The position numbers and the translations under genes were made by a program. A stretch of 5,372 bases of DNA from Ardenticatenales bacterium (GTDB taxonomy: Bacteria; Chloroflexota; Anaerolineae; Promineifilales; UBA4811): positions 1-5,372 of the forward strand of contig WSZX01000272.1 of NCBI GenBank assembly GCA_013139935.1. The letters run 5' to 3'. Position 1 is the first letter of the stretch. Each line of letters starts with the position of its first letter. This document shows, piece after piece, positions 1-5,372 of the stretch. The notes beneath the pieces are model-generated. The model ran no database searches. It was not told the DNA's origin and saw nothing but the letters and a program-made list of their open reading frames with translations.

Positions 1-1741
1 TGGACATCATCTCTGGCGAGATGCCTCTGCCGTCATTTCGGACACTCAACGTGACATGGTCCGTGTTCTCCTGGACGTCCAGCCTTATTGTGACATTCTG
101 CCGGCCGTACTTGATCGCGTTGGAGAGCAGGTTATCGTAGACAATTCTCAAGAGATCACTATCCACGTTCAACGCCAGTTCTCCCGAGACACGATTCTCC
201 ACCACCATACGATATTCCTTCAATTCTCTTTCCAGAACTTCCAACACGGGCGTTATCACGTCAGCCTGGAGAAGAACCTGCTTCTTGTCTACCTCCAGTT
301 CTCCTTTCTCCAGACGGGAGAGGTCCAGGTAGTTCTTGATCATGTCGTGAAAATAGTCCAGGCTCTGACCCACCGAGCCCAGGCTTTTCGTCTGTGCAGG
401 GTTGAGTTCGCCCAGGTAACCATCCTTCACCGTATACAGACCCATCATCGCGGAACTCAGCGGGTTCTTGAGCTCGTGGGCGACAAATCCCAACATCTCC
501 ATATAGTTCCGGTTGATCACTCTCAGTTCACTGCTGACCTCTTCCAGTTCAATCTGGCGGCGCTCGATTTCTTGGCGTTGTCTCTGCAGTTGCTCTGCCA
601 TGTGGTTGAATGAAGCAGCGAGAGTGCATATCTCGTCTTTTCCACAGATATCCACTCGATATGTCAGGTCACCATCGGAGAGACTCTCAGTAGCTTTGGA
701 CAGATCTTGAATGGGTCCCAGAATACTCTTCACCACAAAAAAGAATACGAGAAACGCCAGTACCATACCGACCAGGATGATGGAAAGATACGATAGCACT
801 GCGCGGGTGCGGATATCCAAGTACTTGAGCTCCAGCTCGCCGACGTAGAGCATGCCGATGACATCACCGCCGGGATCTGTGATGGGATCGTATTGTGAGA
901 GATACCAGCTATCAACTACATAGGCCCTCCCTGTCCAAGAAAGCCCTTGGTCCAGTACTTGATCGGCGACTGACTTTGAAACGCGGGTCCCTATTGCCCG
1001 CCGGCCCAGGCTGTCCATCACATTGGTGGAAATCCTCAGGTCCTCCATGAAAATGGTAGCTGTTCCCACCGGCTTTTGACCATAGTACTCGTTCTCGAAG
1101 ACAGCGTCTCTGATCCGATCCACCTCCTCGGCCGCCCCGTTCAACAGGCTGCCGGCCTGGATCATCCCTATCGACTCGCCGCCACTGAGGATTGGCACCA
1201 CCGCGCCGGACAGCATCCCCCTCGGTTCGCCGCCAACCGCCATGCACCGTTCCACCATGCCAATCCCCTCAACATCCAGGCGCTCCAGCGCCAGCAAGAC
1301 GTTGCCGGAGCTGCTGTGCCGGGTGGATATGGCTTGCCTGATCATGGGGTCCGCGACCAGGCTATCTCCCGCACTGTAGGGGGGCCTGGTCCTTAGAATG
1401 ACCGTTCCATCAGGATCGAGTAGATTGAGGACATCCATCCCCTGGTCTAGACGAAAGGTTTCCAGATGCTTGATCGCCATAGCCAGCAGTTGGTCGTCCC
1501 CCGGATGCTGAATCAGATCCTTGATGATCGGATCCTGTGCCAATATCTCCGACGCCGAAAGCACGCGCTCGATTTCGGCGTTGTGAATCTCCCAGGCGGC
1601 TCTGGCGTATATTCTCACCCGGTCCTCAGCTTCCCGGATAGTATTGGTGTTGACATAGTTGACGCTCATGATGGCGATACCGACCGCCAGCGCCGCGAAG
1701 ATAAGGATGATACCGAGACTGAATTTGGTCTGTACTTTCAT
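1..1741 (-). CDS. Membrane sensor histidine kinase (Cache-like sensor, HAMP, HisKA, HATPase), C-terminus cut by window edge
   Basis: The protein autophosphorylates on His and passes phosphate to an unseen response regulator. The frame is open for 580 codons from ATG at 1741 to the window edge. TM1 is about residues 7-24 and the extracytoplasmic sensor about 25-312. The sensor contains LLDPDG (107-112) and a distal Cache-like block with W269, W279 and VIGMLYVGELE, which resembles double-Cache (dCache_3-like) sensors. TM2 is about 315-337. HAMP follows from about 338 (P343, later DEICTLAASFN), then a short coiled coil. HisKA carries FVAHELKNP with H422, E423 and N426. The HATPase N box is DNLLSNAIKYG (N541) and the G1 box NDGRG has D570, G571 and G573. 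The G2 and later parts lie outside the window; roughly 70 residues are probably missing. ATG 1741 is the only start available, because an in-frame TAA lies about 30 codons upstream with no ATG, GTG or TTG between. No Shine-Dalgarno sits at normal distance. The ligand is unknown, and no cognate regulator is in view. HAMP has an unusual Cys pair (C366, C372). Confidence 0.95.
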   Translation of the reverse strand, partial: MKVQTKFSLGIILIFAALAVGIAIMSVNYVNTNTIREAEDRVRIYARAAWEIHNAEIERVLSASEILAQDPIIKDLIQHPGDDQLLAMAIKHLETFRLDQGMDVLNLLDPDGTVILRTRPPYSAGDSLVADPMIRQAISTRHSSSGNVLLALERLDVEGIGMVERCMAVGGEPRGMLSGAVVPILSGGESIGMIQAGSLLNGAAEEVDRIRDAVFENEYYGQKPVGTATIFMEDLRISTNVMDSLGRRAIGTRVSKSVADQVLDQGLSWTGRAYVVDSWYLSQYDPITDPGGDVIGMLYVGELELKYLDIRTRAVLSYLSIILVGMVLAFLVFFFVVKSILGPIQDLSKATESLSDGDLTYRVDICGKDEICTLAASFNHMAEQLQRQRQEIERRQIELEEVSSELRVINRNYMEMLGFVAHELKNPLSSAMMGLYTVKDGYLGELNPAQTKSLGSVGQSLDYFHDMIKNYLDLSRLEKGELEVDKKQVLLQADVITPVLEVLERELKEYRMVVENRVSGELALNVDSDLLRIVYDNLLSNAIKYGRQNVTIRLDVQENTDHVTLSVRNDGRGISPEMMS

Positions 1742-1827
1742 GTGGATTCGAGGACTGGGTTGCCTCCAACAAGAACAAGTACGTCTGCCTTTGCCTCTTG
1801 AATCTCCCTGTCCCTGCCTGCGCTCTT

Positions 1828-1836
1828 ACTATAGCA
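1828..1836 (-). promoter_or_regulatory. Candidate extended -10 promoter of the left histidine kinase
   Basis: On the minus strand the bases read TGC-TATAGT, an extended -10 (TGn plus a 5/6 match to TATAAT), 87 nt upstream of the kinase ATG at 1741. No good -35 hexamer is seen 16-18 bp further upstream, which is tolerable for extended -10 promoters. It would give a leader of about 80 nt. That leader holds GGAGG ending 21 nt before the ATG, too far for a standard ribosome site. Only the motif itself is seen; promoter activity is inferred. Confidence 0.4.
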
Positions 1837-2171
1837 TCTTGACCGGCCGTCGTCTTGAGTTGAAACACCAATCTTGCCCCTGCCAAATGAGCCTAGTTCT
1901 CCAGTATCATCACAAGCACTGCTGCGTAGGCTTGGTTCCCAAAATAAGCTAACCGGCTCCCGGTGGGCTAGGCACAATGACCTAGTCGTCGCAAACAATC
2001 CTGCACAGCGCTGTCTCATCAATATTGGCACACAGGGCCGCCTTGGGCGGCATCACAAGGAGCTGACACGAGCAGCGCCCGGGCCGGTTGCACATCTCGC
2101 CCACAGGATTGGAGTCAGAGAGGCCTGCTGATAGGCTGTCCGGGACAATGGTTCGCAGCAATCGTCCATTT

Positions 2172-2185
2172 GACCTCTGCATTGA
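2172..2185 (+). repeat. Copy 1 of a 14-bp dispersed direct repeat
   Basis: gacctctgcattga here recurs exactly at 2460-2473, 288 bp to the right. This copy forms the left edge of the 13-bp array and contains its TGCATTG core. Confidence 0.8.
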
Positions 2186-2251
2186 CCAATTGCATTGGTC
2201 AATTGCATCGGCGGATTGCATCGGCGGATTGCATCGGCCGATTGCCTTGGC
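2174..2251. repeat. Six-unit 13-bp direct repeat (iteron-like) array
   Basis: The core TGCATTG or TGCATCG recurs at exactly 13-nt steps, starting at 2178, 2191, 2204, 2217, 2230 and 2243; the last is degenerate, TGCCTTG. The two central units at 2213-2225 and 2226-2238 are identical (ggattgcatcggc). The units at 2187 and 2200 begin caattgcat, the unit at 2239 is cgattgccttggc, and the first unit at 2174-2186 matches only in part. The regular phase and graded divergence indicate either tandem duplication or a set of protein-binding sites. No replication initiator or partition gene is in view, so an origin role has no support here. Confidence 0.85.
2181..2203. repeat. Perfect inverted repeat at left end of the 13-bp array
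   Basis: The arms attgaccaat (2181-2190) and attggtcaat (2194-2203) are perfect complements around a 3-nt centre, tgc. They span the first and second units of the tandem array. This is either a protein-binding dyad or a short hairpin. No T-run follows on the plus strand, so it is not a typical intrinsic terminator. Confidence 0.85.
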
Positions 2252-2258
2252 CAAGGCA
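2233..2258. repeat. Two abutting perfect palindromes at right end of the array
   Basis: ATCGGCCGAT (2233-2242, 10 bp) is followed directly by TGCCTTGGCCAAGGCA (2243-2258, 16 bp). Both are perfect palindromes with no spacer. The second coincides with the last, degenerate repeat unit, so the array ends in a dyad, as it also begins with one. A dimeric regulator site is the simplest reading, which is an inference. Confidence 0.8.
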
Positions 2259-2264
2259 GAGCAC

Positions 2265-2323
2265 GGCATGGAGCGGTCTGCGGTCAATGGCACCATCGAT
2301 GTTCGTCAAACGGCCTCCATGCC
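2265..2323. repeat. Inverted repeat with 9-bp arms and a 41-nt loop
   Basis: ggcatggag (2265-2273) and ctccatgcc (2315-2323) are perfect complements separated by 41 nt. The loop contains the 8-bp palindrome CATCGATG (2294-2301) and a short direct repeat gcggtc (2273-2278 and 2280-2285). It could fold in RNA or form paired binding sites. A 9-bp match at this distance can also occur by chance. Confidence 0.5.
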
Positions 2324-2356
2324 AATAGCTGAAGACGTCAGATCGTAGAACCCCCA

Positions 2357-2365
2357 TGCTATAAT
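2357..2365 (+). promoter_or_regulatory. Orphan extended -10 promoter (TGCTATAAT)
   Basis: TGC followed by a perfect TATAAT (2360-2365) is a consensus extended -10. No clear -35 is present. The predicted start is near 2371-2373, so transcripts would run about 185 nt before the regulator ATG at 2558. It is either a distal promoter of the right operon or the promoter of a short leader or RNA. A perfect 12-bp palindrome lies on the predicted start site. Only the motif is observed. Confidence 0.45.
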
Positions 2366-2371
2366 GAGAGA

Positions 2372-2383
2372 CGCCACGTGGCG
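2372..2383. promoter_or_regulatory. 12-bp palindrome with CACGTG core at predicted start site
   Basis: CGCCACGTGGCG is perfectly self-complementary and begins 7 bp after the TATAAT at 2360-2365. A protein bound here would be placed to block that promoter. Part of it (gtggcg) recurs at 2393-2398. The bound protein is unknown. Confidence 0.45.
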
Positions 2384-2459
2384 GGCGGCGAGGTGGCGAC
2401 CTGGTTGCAGGGGAAGAAAGGGTGGTGGAAAAAAATGATTGGTGGGATTGGTTTGTGTC

Positions 2460-2473
2460 GACCTCTGCATTGA
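2460..2473 (+). repeat. Copy 2 of a 14-bp dispersed direct repeat, upstream of the regulator promoter
   Basis: This is an exact copy of gacctctgcattga at 2172-2185. It ends 49 bp before the TATAAT of the response-regulator operon, a position where an activator or repressor could act. It also carries an isolated TGCATTG core of the 13-bp repeat family. Confidence 0.8.
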
Positions 2474-2502
2474 AAACTGCCAAGTGATTCGTGTTTCGTT
2501 TC

Positions 2503-2528
2503 CCGAGCGATCTCGGATGCAGTATAAT
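2503..2528 (+). promoter_or_regulatory. Promoter of the response regulator-kinase operon with a dyad in its spacer
   Basis: A perfect TATAAT at 2523-2528 lies 29 bp before the ATG at 2558, giving a leader of about 23 nt. The -35 region (around 2499-2505, ttcccg) is poor. A perfect inverted repeat, CCGAG-CGAT-CTCGG (2503-2516), fills the space between -35 and -10, where a bound regulator would compete with polymerase. The weak -35 suggests that activation may be needed. Autoregulation by the downstream regulator is possible but unproven. Confidence 0.55.
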
Positions 2529-2547
2529 CAGAGGGCAGCAATTCCTT

Positions 2548-2552
2548 GGAGG
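2548..2552 (+). promoter_or_regulatory. Ribosome binding site deciding the regulator start
   Basis: GGAGG ends 5 nt before ATG 2558. It overlaps the in-frame TTG at 2546, which therefore cannot be the start served by this site. This favours the 228-residue product beginning MRTIRILLADDH. Confidence 0.8.
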
Positions 2553-2557
2553 ACACT

Positions 2558-3244
2558 ATGCGCACAATCAGAATCTTGCTGGCCGACGACCATGTGATGT
2601 TGCGACAGGGAACGCGGGAGCTATTGGAACGGGAAGAGGATCTGGAAGTAGTGGCAGAGGCTGGCGACGGAGAAGAGGCTGTGCAGCTCGCTGTTAGCAA
2701 GCATCCCGATATAGTCATCATGGACATCGCCATGCCTCGGCTCAACGGCATTGAAGCTACCAAGCAGATAAAGGCCGAGTGCCCCTCGACTGCTGTCCTG
2801 GTGCTCTCCGCCTACGACGATGACCAGTATGTTTTTGCGCTTCTAAAAGCTGGGGCTGCGGGCTATCTCTTGAAGGACGTGCCGGTCGATGAGTTGATCA
2901 AGGCTATCCGGGCCGTGCATGCCGGGGAATCGGTGCTTCATCCGATCGTTGCCCGAAAAGTCCTGACCCGCCTGGCTCAGCCCCCGGTCGAGCGCTCGAC
3001 AGAGACCGACTTTGGCCCGTTGAGCGAGCGTGAGAGCCAGGTCCTGAGGTTGGCTGCAAAGGGGATGATGAACCGAGAGATTGCCCAGGAACTTGCTGTC
3101 AGCGTCCGGACGGTTCAGGTCCACCTTGGCAACGTCTTTGGCAAATTGCAGGTCGGTTCGCGCACCGAGGCTGTCCTGCACGCCTTGCGGGCGGGTTGGC
3201 TGACCCTGGACGACACGGTGCGGGAGGACAAGGCCGAACAATAA
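2558..3244 (+). CDS. NarL/LuxR-family two-component response regulator
   Basis: This is a cytoplasmic DNA-binding response regulator of 228 residues, the usual length for the NarL/FixJ family. The receiver domain spans about residues 3-120, with acidic pair D10-D11, phospho-acceptor D56 in DIVIMDIAMP, S84 at the switch Ser/Thr position (VLVLSAYDDD) and conserved K106 (GYLLKD). A short linker follows (about 121-151). The LuxR-type HTH is about 152-214: LSERESQVLRLAAKG, then NREIAQELAVSVRTVQVHLGN with T185, V186 and H189, then KLQVGSRTEAV. The start is set by GGAGG 5 nt upstream; an in-frame TTG at 2546 is less likely. It is co-transcribed with the kinase 15 nt downstream, whose HPK7 class is the normal partner of NarL-type regulators. 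All key receiver residues are present, so it should be phospho-responsive. The target genes are not shown by the sequence; dyads upstream make autoregulation possible. Confidence 0.97.
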   Translation: MRTIRILLADDHVMLRQGTRELLEREEDLEVVAEAGDGEEAVQLAVSKHPDIVIMDIAMPRLNGIEATKQIKAECPSTAVLVLSAYDDDQYVFALLKAGAAGYLLKDVPVDELIKAIRAVHAGESVLHPIVARKVLTRLAQPPVERSTETDFGPLSERESQVLRLAAKGMMNREIAQELAVSVRTVQVHLGNVFGKLQVGSRTEAVLHALRAGWLTLDDTVREDKAEQ

Positions 3245-3247
3245 GGC

Positions 3248-3252
3248 AAGGA
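3248..3252 (+). promoter_or_regulatory. Ribosome binding site of the downstream kinase
   Basis: AAGGA lies 7 nt before ATG 3260, inside the 15-nt gap between the two operon genes. It supports this ATG as the start and independent initiation of the second gene. Confidence 0.7.
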
Positions 3253-3259
3253 CACCCTG

Positions 3260-5320
3260 ATGAACCGATTGAAGGCCATTCTTGCCAATCAAAGTTTTTG
3301 GATCCTGGCCATCTTGCTGGTGGTCCTGGGGTTAGTTCACTATCTCACACCTCAAGTGATATCCCTGCCCTTGACGTCGCACACCCTGAGCCGGCACTCG
3401 GTAGACCGTATCATTTTCCTGCTACCGATCGCCGGTGCGGCCTTGGCTTTTGGTCGGGCAGGCGGCCTGGCCGCCTTGGCTCTAGCCATTCTCATCATGC
3501 TGCCACGGGTCTTTTTTCTCTCTCCTTATCCGGGAGATGCCCTGGCGGAGGTTCTCGGGGTCGTGTTAGTGGGGTATCTTGTGGTCTGGGTGATCGAGAG
3601 CCAGGAGAGAGAAAAGCGTCTGCGCCAGGAAGTTGCTTCCCGGCTGAGGTCGATCGGCGCTGTCACCTCTATCGTGACCAGTTCCCTGGAACTGGAGCGC
3701 ATCTTGGACGGCGCACTGGACAAAGTGCTGGAGGTCATGAGCGCGAAGGTGGCTTCCGTATATCTCTTGAACGAGGAAGCCGAGCAATTGGTCCTGGCTG
3801 CCTATCGGGGAGTGTCTCCCGCCCGCGCTCGCGAGACAGACCCGATTGCATTAGGCGAGAGTCTTGCCGGCCAGGTTAGGCAATCAGGGGAACCGGTAGT
3901 GCTGGGAGATTTTTTTGACGACCCAGGGCTGGCCGCGTGTCTGGAGGGAGCCGCGGGCATGCGATCCTTTGTGGCCGTGCCTTTGAAATCCGGCGACGAG
4001 GTGCTTGGAGTCATGACCCTGGCCGATTCTCAGCGTCACCAGTTTACTACGCAGGACGTGCACCTGCTCACCGCCATCTGCGGGCAGGTGGGCGTCGCCA
4101 TCGAGAACGCTCGCTTGCACCAAGATGTAGAGCGGCAATTGCGCATCGAGCAGCGCTTGAACAAGATAGCCGAAAGATTGGCGTCGGATCTCGAGTTGGA
4201 TCGAATTCTGCCCCGCGCACTCGAGATCGCTGAGGAGTTAATCGGCGCCGACGGTGCAATCATTGCACTGTTTGATGAGGAGAGCAATCTCGTCGGCTAC
4301 CCTTACTTGCACAATCTACCCCAGGCGCTGGCACAGATAACAGCATCTGAGGAAACCGGCCTGGCCTGGGAGGTTATGGCCGCCGGCCGCCCCGCTGCGA
4401 TCGAGGATTACGCCGCATACCCCAGAGCCATACCTGCCTTTGTCCAGGCTGGCGTCACCAGCATCGCCACAGCGCCCCTCGTCAGCGGCGATCGGTCCTT
4501 CGGCACTCTGGCGGTTGTCACGATTGGGCGGGCAAGGGCTTTCTCCGACAGAGATATCGCTATGCTGACCAGTATCGGCCGGCAGGCTGGCATTGCCATC
4601 GACAACGCGCGTCTCTATGAGAACATGCGCTTCTACGCCCGGCAGATCACCAGAGCGCAGGAGGACGAGCGAATGCGGATCGCCCGCGATCTGCACGACG
4701 AGACGATTCAAATGCTGATCGTGATATCACGGCGCATCGAGGCGCTGGCTGCTTTGGAGCAGATGCCCGAATCCACTCTGCAACTGTTGGTCGAGCTGCA
4801 GGATGTGGGGAGCGAGACGTTAAAGGGTCTGCGCCGGTTCGTAAAGGATTTGCGTCCCTCCTCGCTCGATTACCTGGGGCTGATGGCCGCCCTGGTAGGG
4901 GCGATCAACGACCTGAAGGAAAAAGATGGGATTGCAGCGGAATTAAAGGCAGTGGGTGAGGTGCGTCGTCCTACACCGGAGCAGGAGCTAGGATTATTCC
5001 GAATCTGCCAGGAGGCGCTGAACAACATCCGGCGACACTCCCAGGCTACGAGGGTTGACGTGGACGTGGAGTTTCTCGCCGGCAAGGTGCAGATGAGGAT
5101 CAGCGACAACGGCCGTGGGTTCGAGGTACCGAAGAGGATGGATAGCCTGGTGTCCACCGGCAAACTCGGCGTCCTCGGCATGTATGAACGGGCTCGATTG
5201 CTGGGGGGCACCCTCGCGATAGCTTCAGAGAAAGACCAGGGTACAACCATCACCGTGGAGATGCCAACGGAACCAGCGGAGAAACAGCCGAGTTCGACCC
5301 AGCCCTGGAAACACTCGTGA
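3260..5320 (+). CDS. Membrane sensor histidine kinase, 4 TM plus two GAF domains, HisKA_3/HATPase (HPK7, NarX/DegS-like class)
   Basis: This 686-residue kinase is very likely the partner of the regulator encoded just upstream. Four hydrophobic segments (about 13-30, 50-67, 69-87 and 95-113) form an N-terminal membrane module with almost no external loop, so the cue is probably in the membrane or cytosol. A helical linker leads to GAF1 (about 143-285, ending GVAIENARL) and GAF2 (about 312-451, ending GIAIDNARL), which share the same layout and look like an internal duplication. The HisKA_3 motif ARDLHDETIQ has phospho-acceptor H479; D480 and Q484 form the DxxxQ pattern tied to phosphatase activity in this class. 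The HATPase has QEALNNIRRH (N589, H593), G1 DNGRGF (D616, G618, G620) and G2 GVLGMYERA (637-645). A Pro/Ser/Gln-rich tail ends the protein. It is complete and intact. The GAF ligands are unknown; no phytochrome-type chromophore Cys motif is apparent, and a haem or other ligand cannot be judged from sequence alone. Confidence 0.96.
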   Translation: MNRLKAILANQSFWILAILLVVLGLVHYLTPQVISLPLTSHTLSRHSVDRIIFLLPIAGAALAFGRAGGLAALALAILIMLPRVFFLSPYPGDALAEVLGVVLVGYLVVWVIESQEREKRLRQEVASRLRSIGAVTSIVTSSLELERILDGALDKVLEVMSAKVASVYLLNEEAEQLVLAAYRGVSPARARETDPIALGESLAGQVRQSGEPVVLGDFFDDPGLAACLEGAAGMRSFVAVPLKSGDEVLGVMTLADSQRHQFTTQDVHLLTAICGQVGVAIENARLHQDVERQLRIEQRLNKIAERLASDLELDRILPRALEIAEELIGADGAIIALFDEESNLVGYPYLHNLPQALAQITASEETGLAWEVMAAGRPAAIEDYAAYPRAIPAFVQAGVTSIATAPLVSGDRSFGTLAVVTIGRARAFSDRDIAMLTSIGRQAGIAIDNARLYENMRFYARQITRAQEDERMRIARDLHDETIQMLIVISRRIEALAALEQMPESTLQLLVELQDVGSETLKGLRRFVKDLRPSSLDYLGLMAALVGAINDLKEKDGIAAELKAVGEVRRPTPEQELGLFRICQEALNNIRRHSQATRVDVDVEFLAGKVQMRISDNGRGFEVPKRMDSLVSTGKLGVLGMYERARLLGGTLAIASEKDQGTTITVEMPTEPAEKQPSSTQPWKHS

Positions 5321-5372
5321 CCCAACCTCGTCAGAACCTGTCACGTTGCATATTCGACTCACCTGGCGAGCG
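5321..5372. other. Short downstream stretch, no feature recognised
   Basis: The 52 bp after the kinase stop codon contain no start with a ribosome site and no hairpin followed by a T-run. A 6-bp inverted match (cgtgac at 5316-5321, gtcacg at 5340-5345) is too weak to call a terminator, so whether the operon continues cannot be decided. Confidence 0.6.

Larger units (their letters stand above)
1742..2557. other. Long divergent intergenic region without a convincing gene
   Basis: These 816 bp separate the two divergent start codons. Several open frames of 85-105 codons run through it on both strands, but they overlap each other, lack ribosome sites, and show no recognisable motifs. The frames in the right half cross a 13-bp tandem repeat, whose period is not a multiple of three and so argues against coding. 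The left half (about 1840-2170) has only modest dyads: a GC hairpin GCCGCC/GGCGGC at 2037-2051 and an imperfect hairpin at 1947-1969. The right half (2172-2530) is dense in direct repeats, palindromes and promoter-like sequences, listed separately. It could be a decayed gene or a regulatory region; I cannot tell which for the left half. Confidence 0.7.

Noticed and set aside
56..613. 185-codon open frame on the plus strand
   Set aside because: It is antisense to the HisKA/HATPase region of the left kinase, whose frame is intact and motif-rich; the plus-strand product has no recognisable features.
1938..1969. Minus-strand terminator-like hairpin followed by TATTTT
   Set aside because: The stem has a two-base internal mismatch and a short T-run interrupted by A, and no convincing upstream gene needs it. 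It is kept only as a weak possibility.
2037..2051. GC hairpin GCCGCC-TTG-GGCGGC
   Set aside because: It has no T-run on either strand, so it is not an intrinsic terminator; there is no other context to interpret it.
2174..2251. CRISPR array or plasmid origin
   Set aside because: The 13-bp units are contiguous with no spacers, which excludes CRISPR; no rep, par or DnaA-box context supports an origin.
1982..2296. 104-codon Cys-rich open frame on the minus strand ending before a hairpin
   Set aside because: It runs through the 13-bp repeat array, has no ribosome site, resembles no family I know, and overlaps plus-strand frames of similar length.
2410..2446. G-rich run as a possible G-quadruplex
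   Set aside because: Only three GGG tracts with an over-long loop; it does not meet the usual four-tract pattern.
2172..2473. MITE or insertion sequence between the 14-bp repeats
   Set aside because: The terminal sequences are direct rather than inverted, 14 bp is long for a target duplication, and no transposase or terminal inverted repeats are seen.
5316..5345. Terminator after the right-hand kinase
   Set aside because: Only a 6-bp arm with an 18-nt loop and no T-run.

Overview
The window is an ordinary-looking bacterial signalling locus of moderately high GC. Two divergent signal-transduction units are separated by an unusually long (about 816 bp), repeat-rich gap. No taxonomic marker is present. 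The 4-TM/GAF/GAF/HisKA_3 kinase paired with a NarL/LuxR-type regulator, plus extended -10 promoters of the form TGCTATAAT, fit a member of the Chloroflexota (for example Anaerolineae-like). That is inference from gene style, not proof.

Left part (1-1741, minus strand): the first 580 codons of a membrane histidine kinase, with two TM helices bracketing a double-Cache-like extracytoplasmic sensor, then HAMP, HisKA (H422) and the start of the HATPase (N541, D570-G-R-G). The window edge cuts it inside the ATP-binding domain. It is one uninterrupted frame.

Middle (1742-2557): no convincing protein gene. It holds a candidate extended -10 for the left kinase (1828-1836) and a six-unit array of 13-bp direct repeats (2174-2251) bounded by perfect palindromes. 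A 9-bp-arm inverted repeat follows (2265-2323), then an orphan extended -10 promoter (2357-2365) with a CACGTG-centred palindrome at its predicted start site. A TATAAT promoter with a dyad in its spacer drives the right-hand operon. A 14-bp sequence at the edge of the repeat array recurs near this last promoter.

Right part (2558-5320, plus strand): a two-gene operon with a 15-nt gap, encoding a NarL/LuxR-family response regulator (D56) and a 686-residue HPK7-type sensor kinase (4 TM, two GAF domains, H479). They very likely form a cognate pair: the kinase senses a membrane or cytosolic cue, phosphorylates the regulator at D56, and the HTH then binds DNA, possibly including the dyads in the upstream gap. 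The left kinase belongs to a different kinase class (HisKA), and no partner for it is visible here. I see no mobile element, CRISPR array, RNA gene or clearly new system. The repeat and palindrome block in the gap is the part most worth checking.
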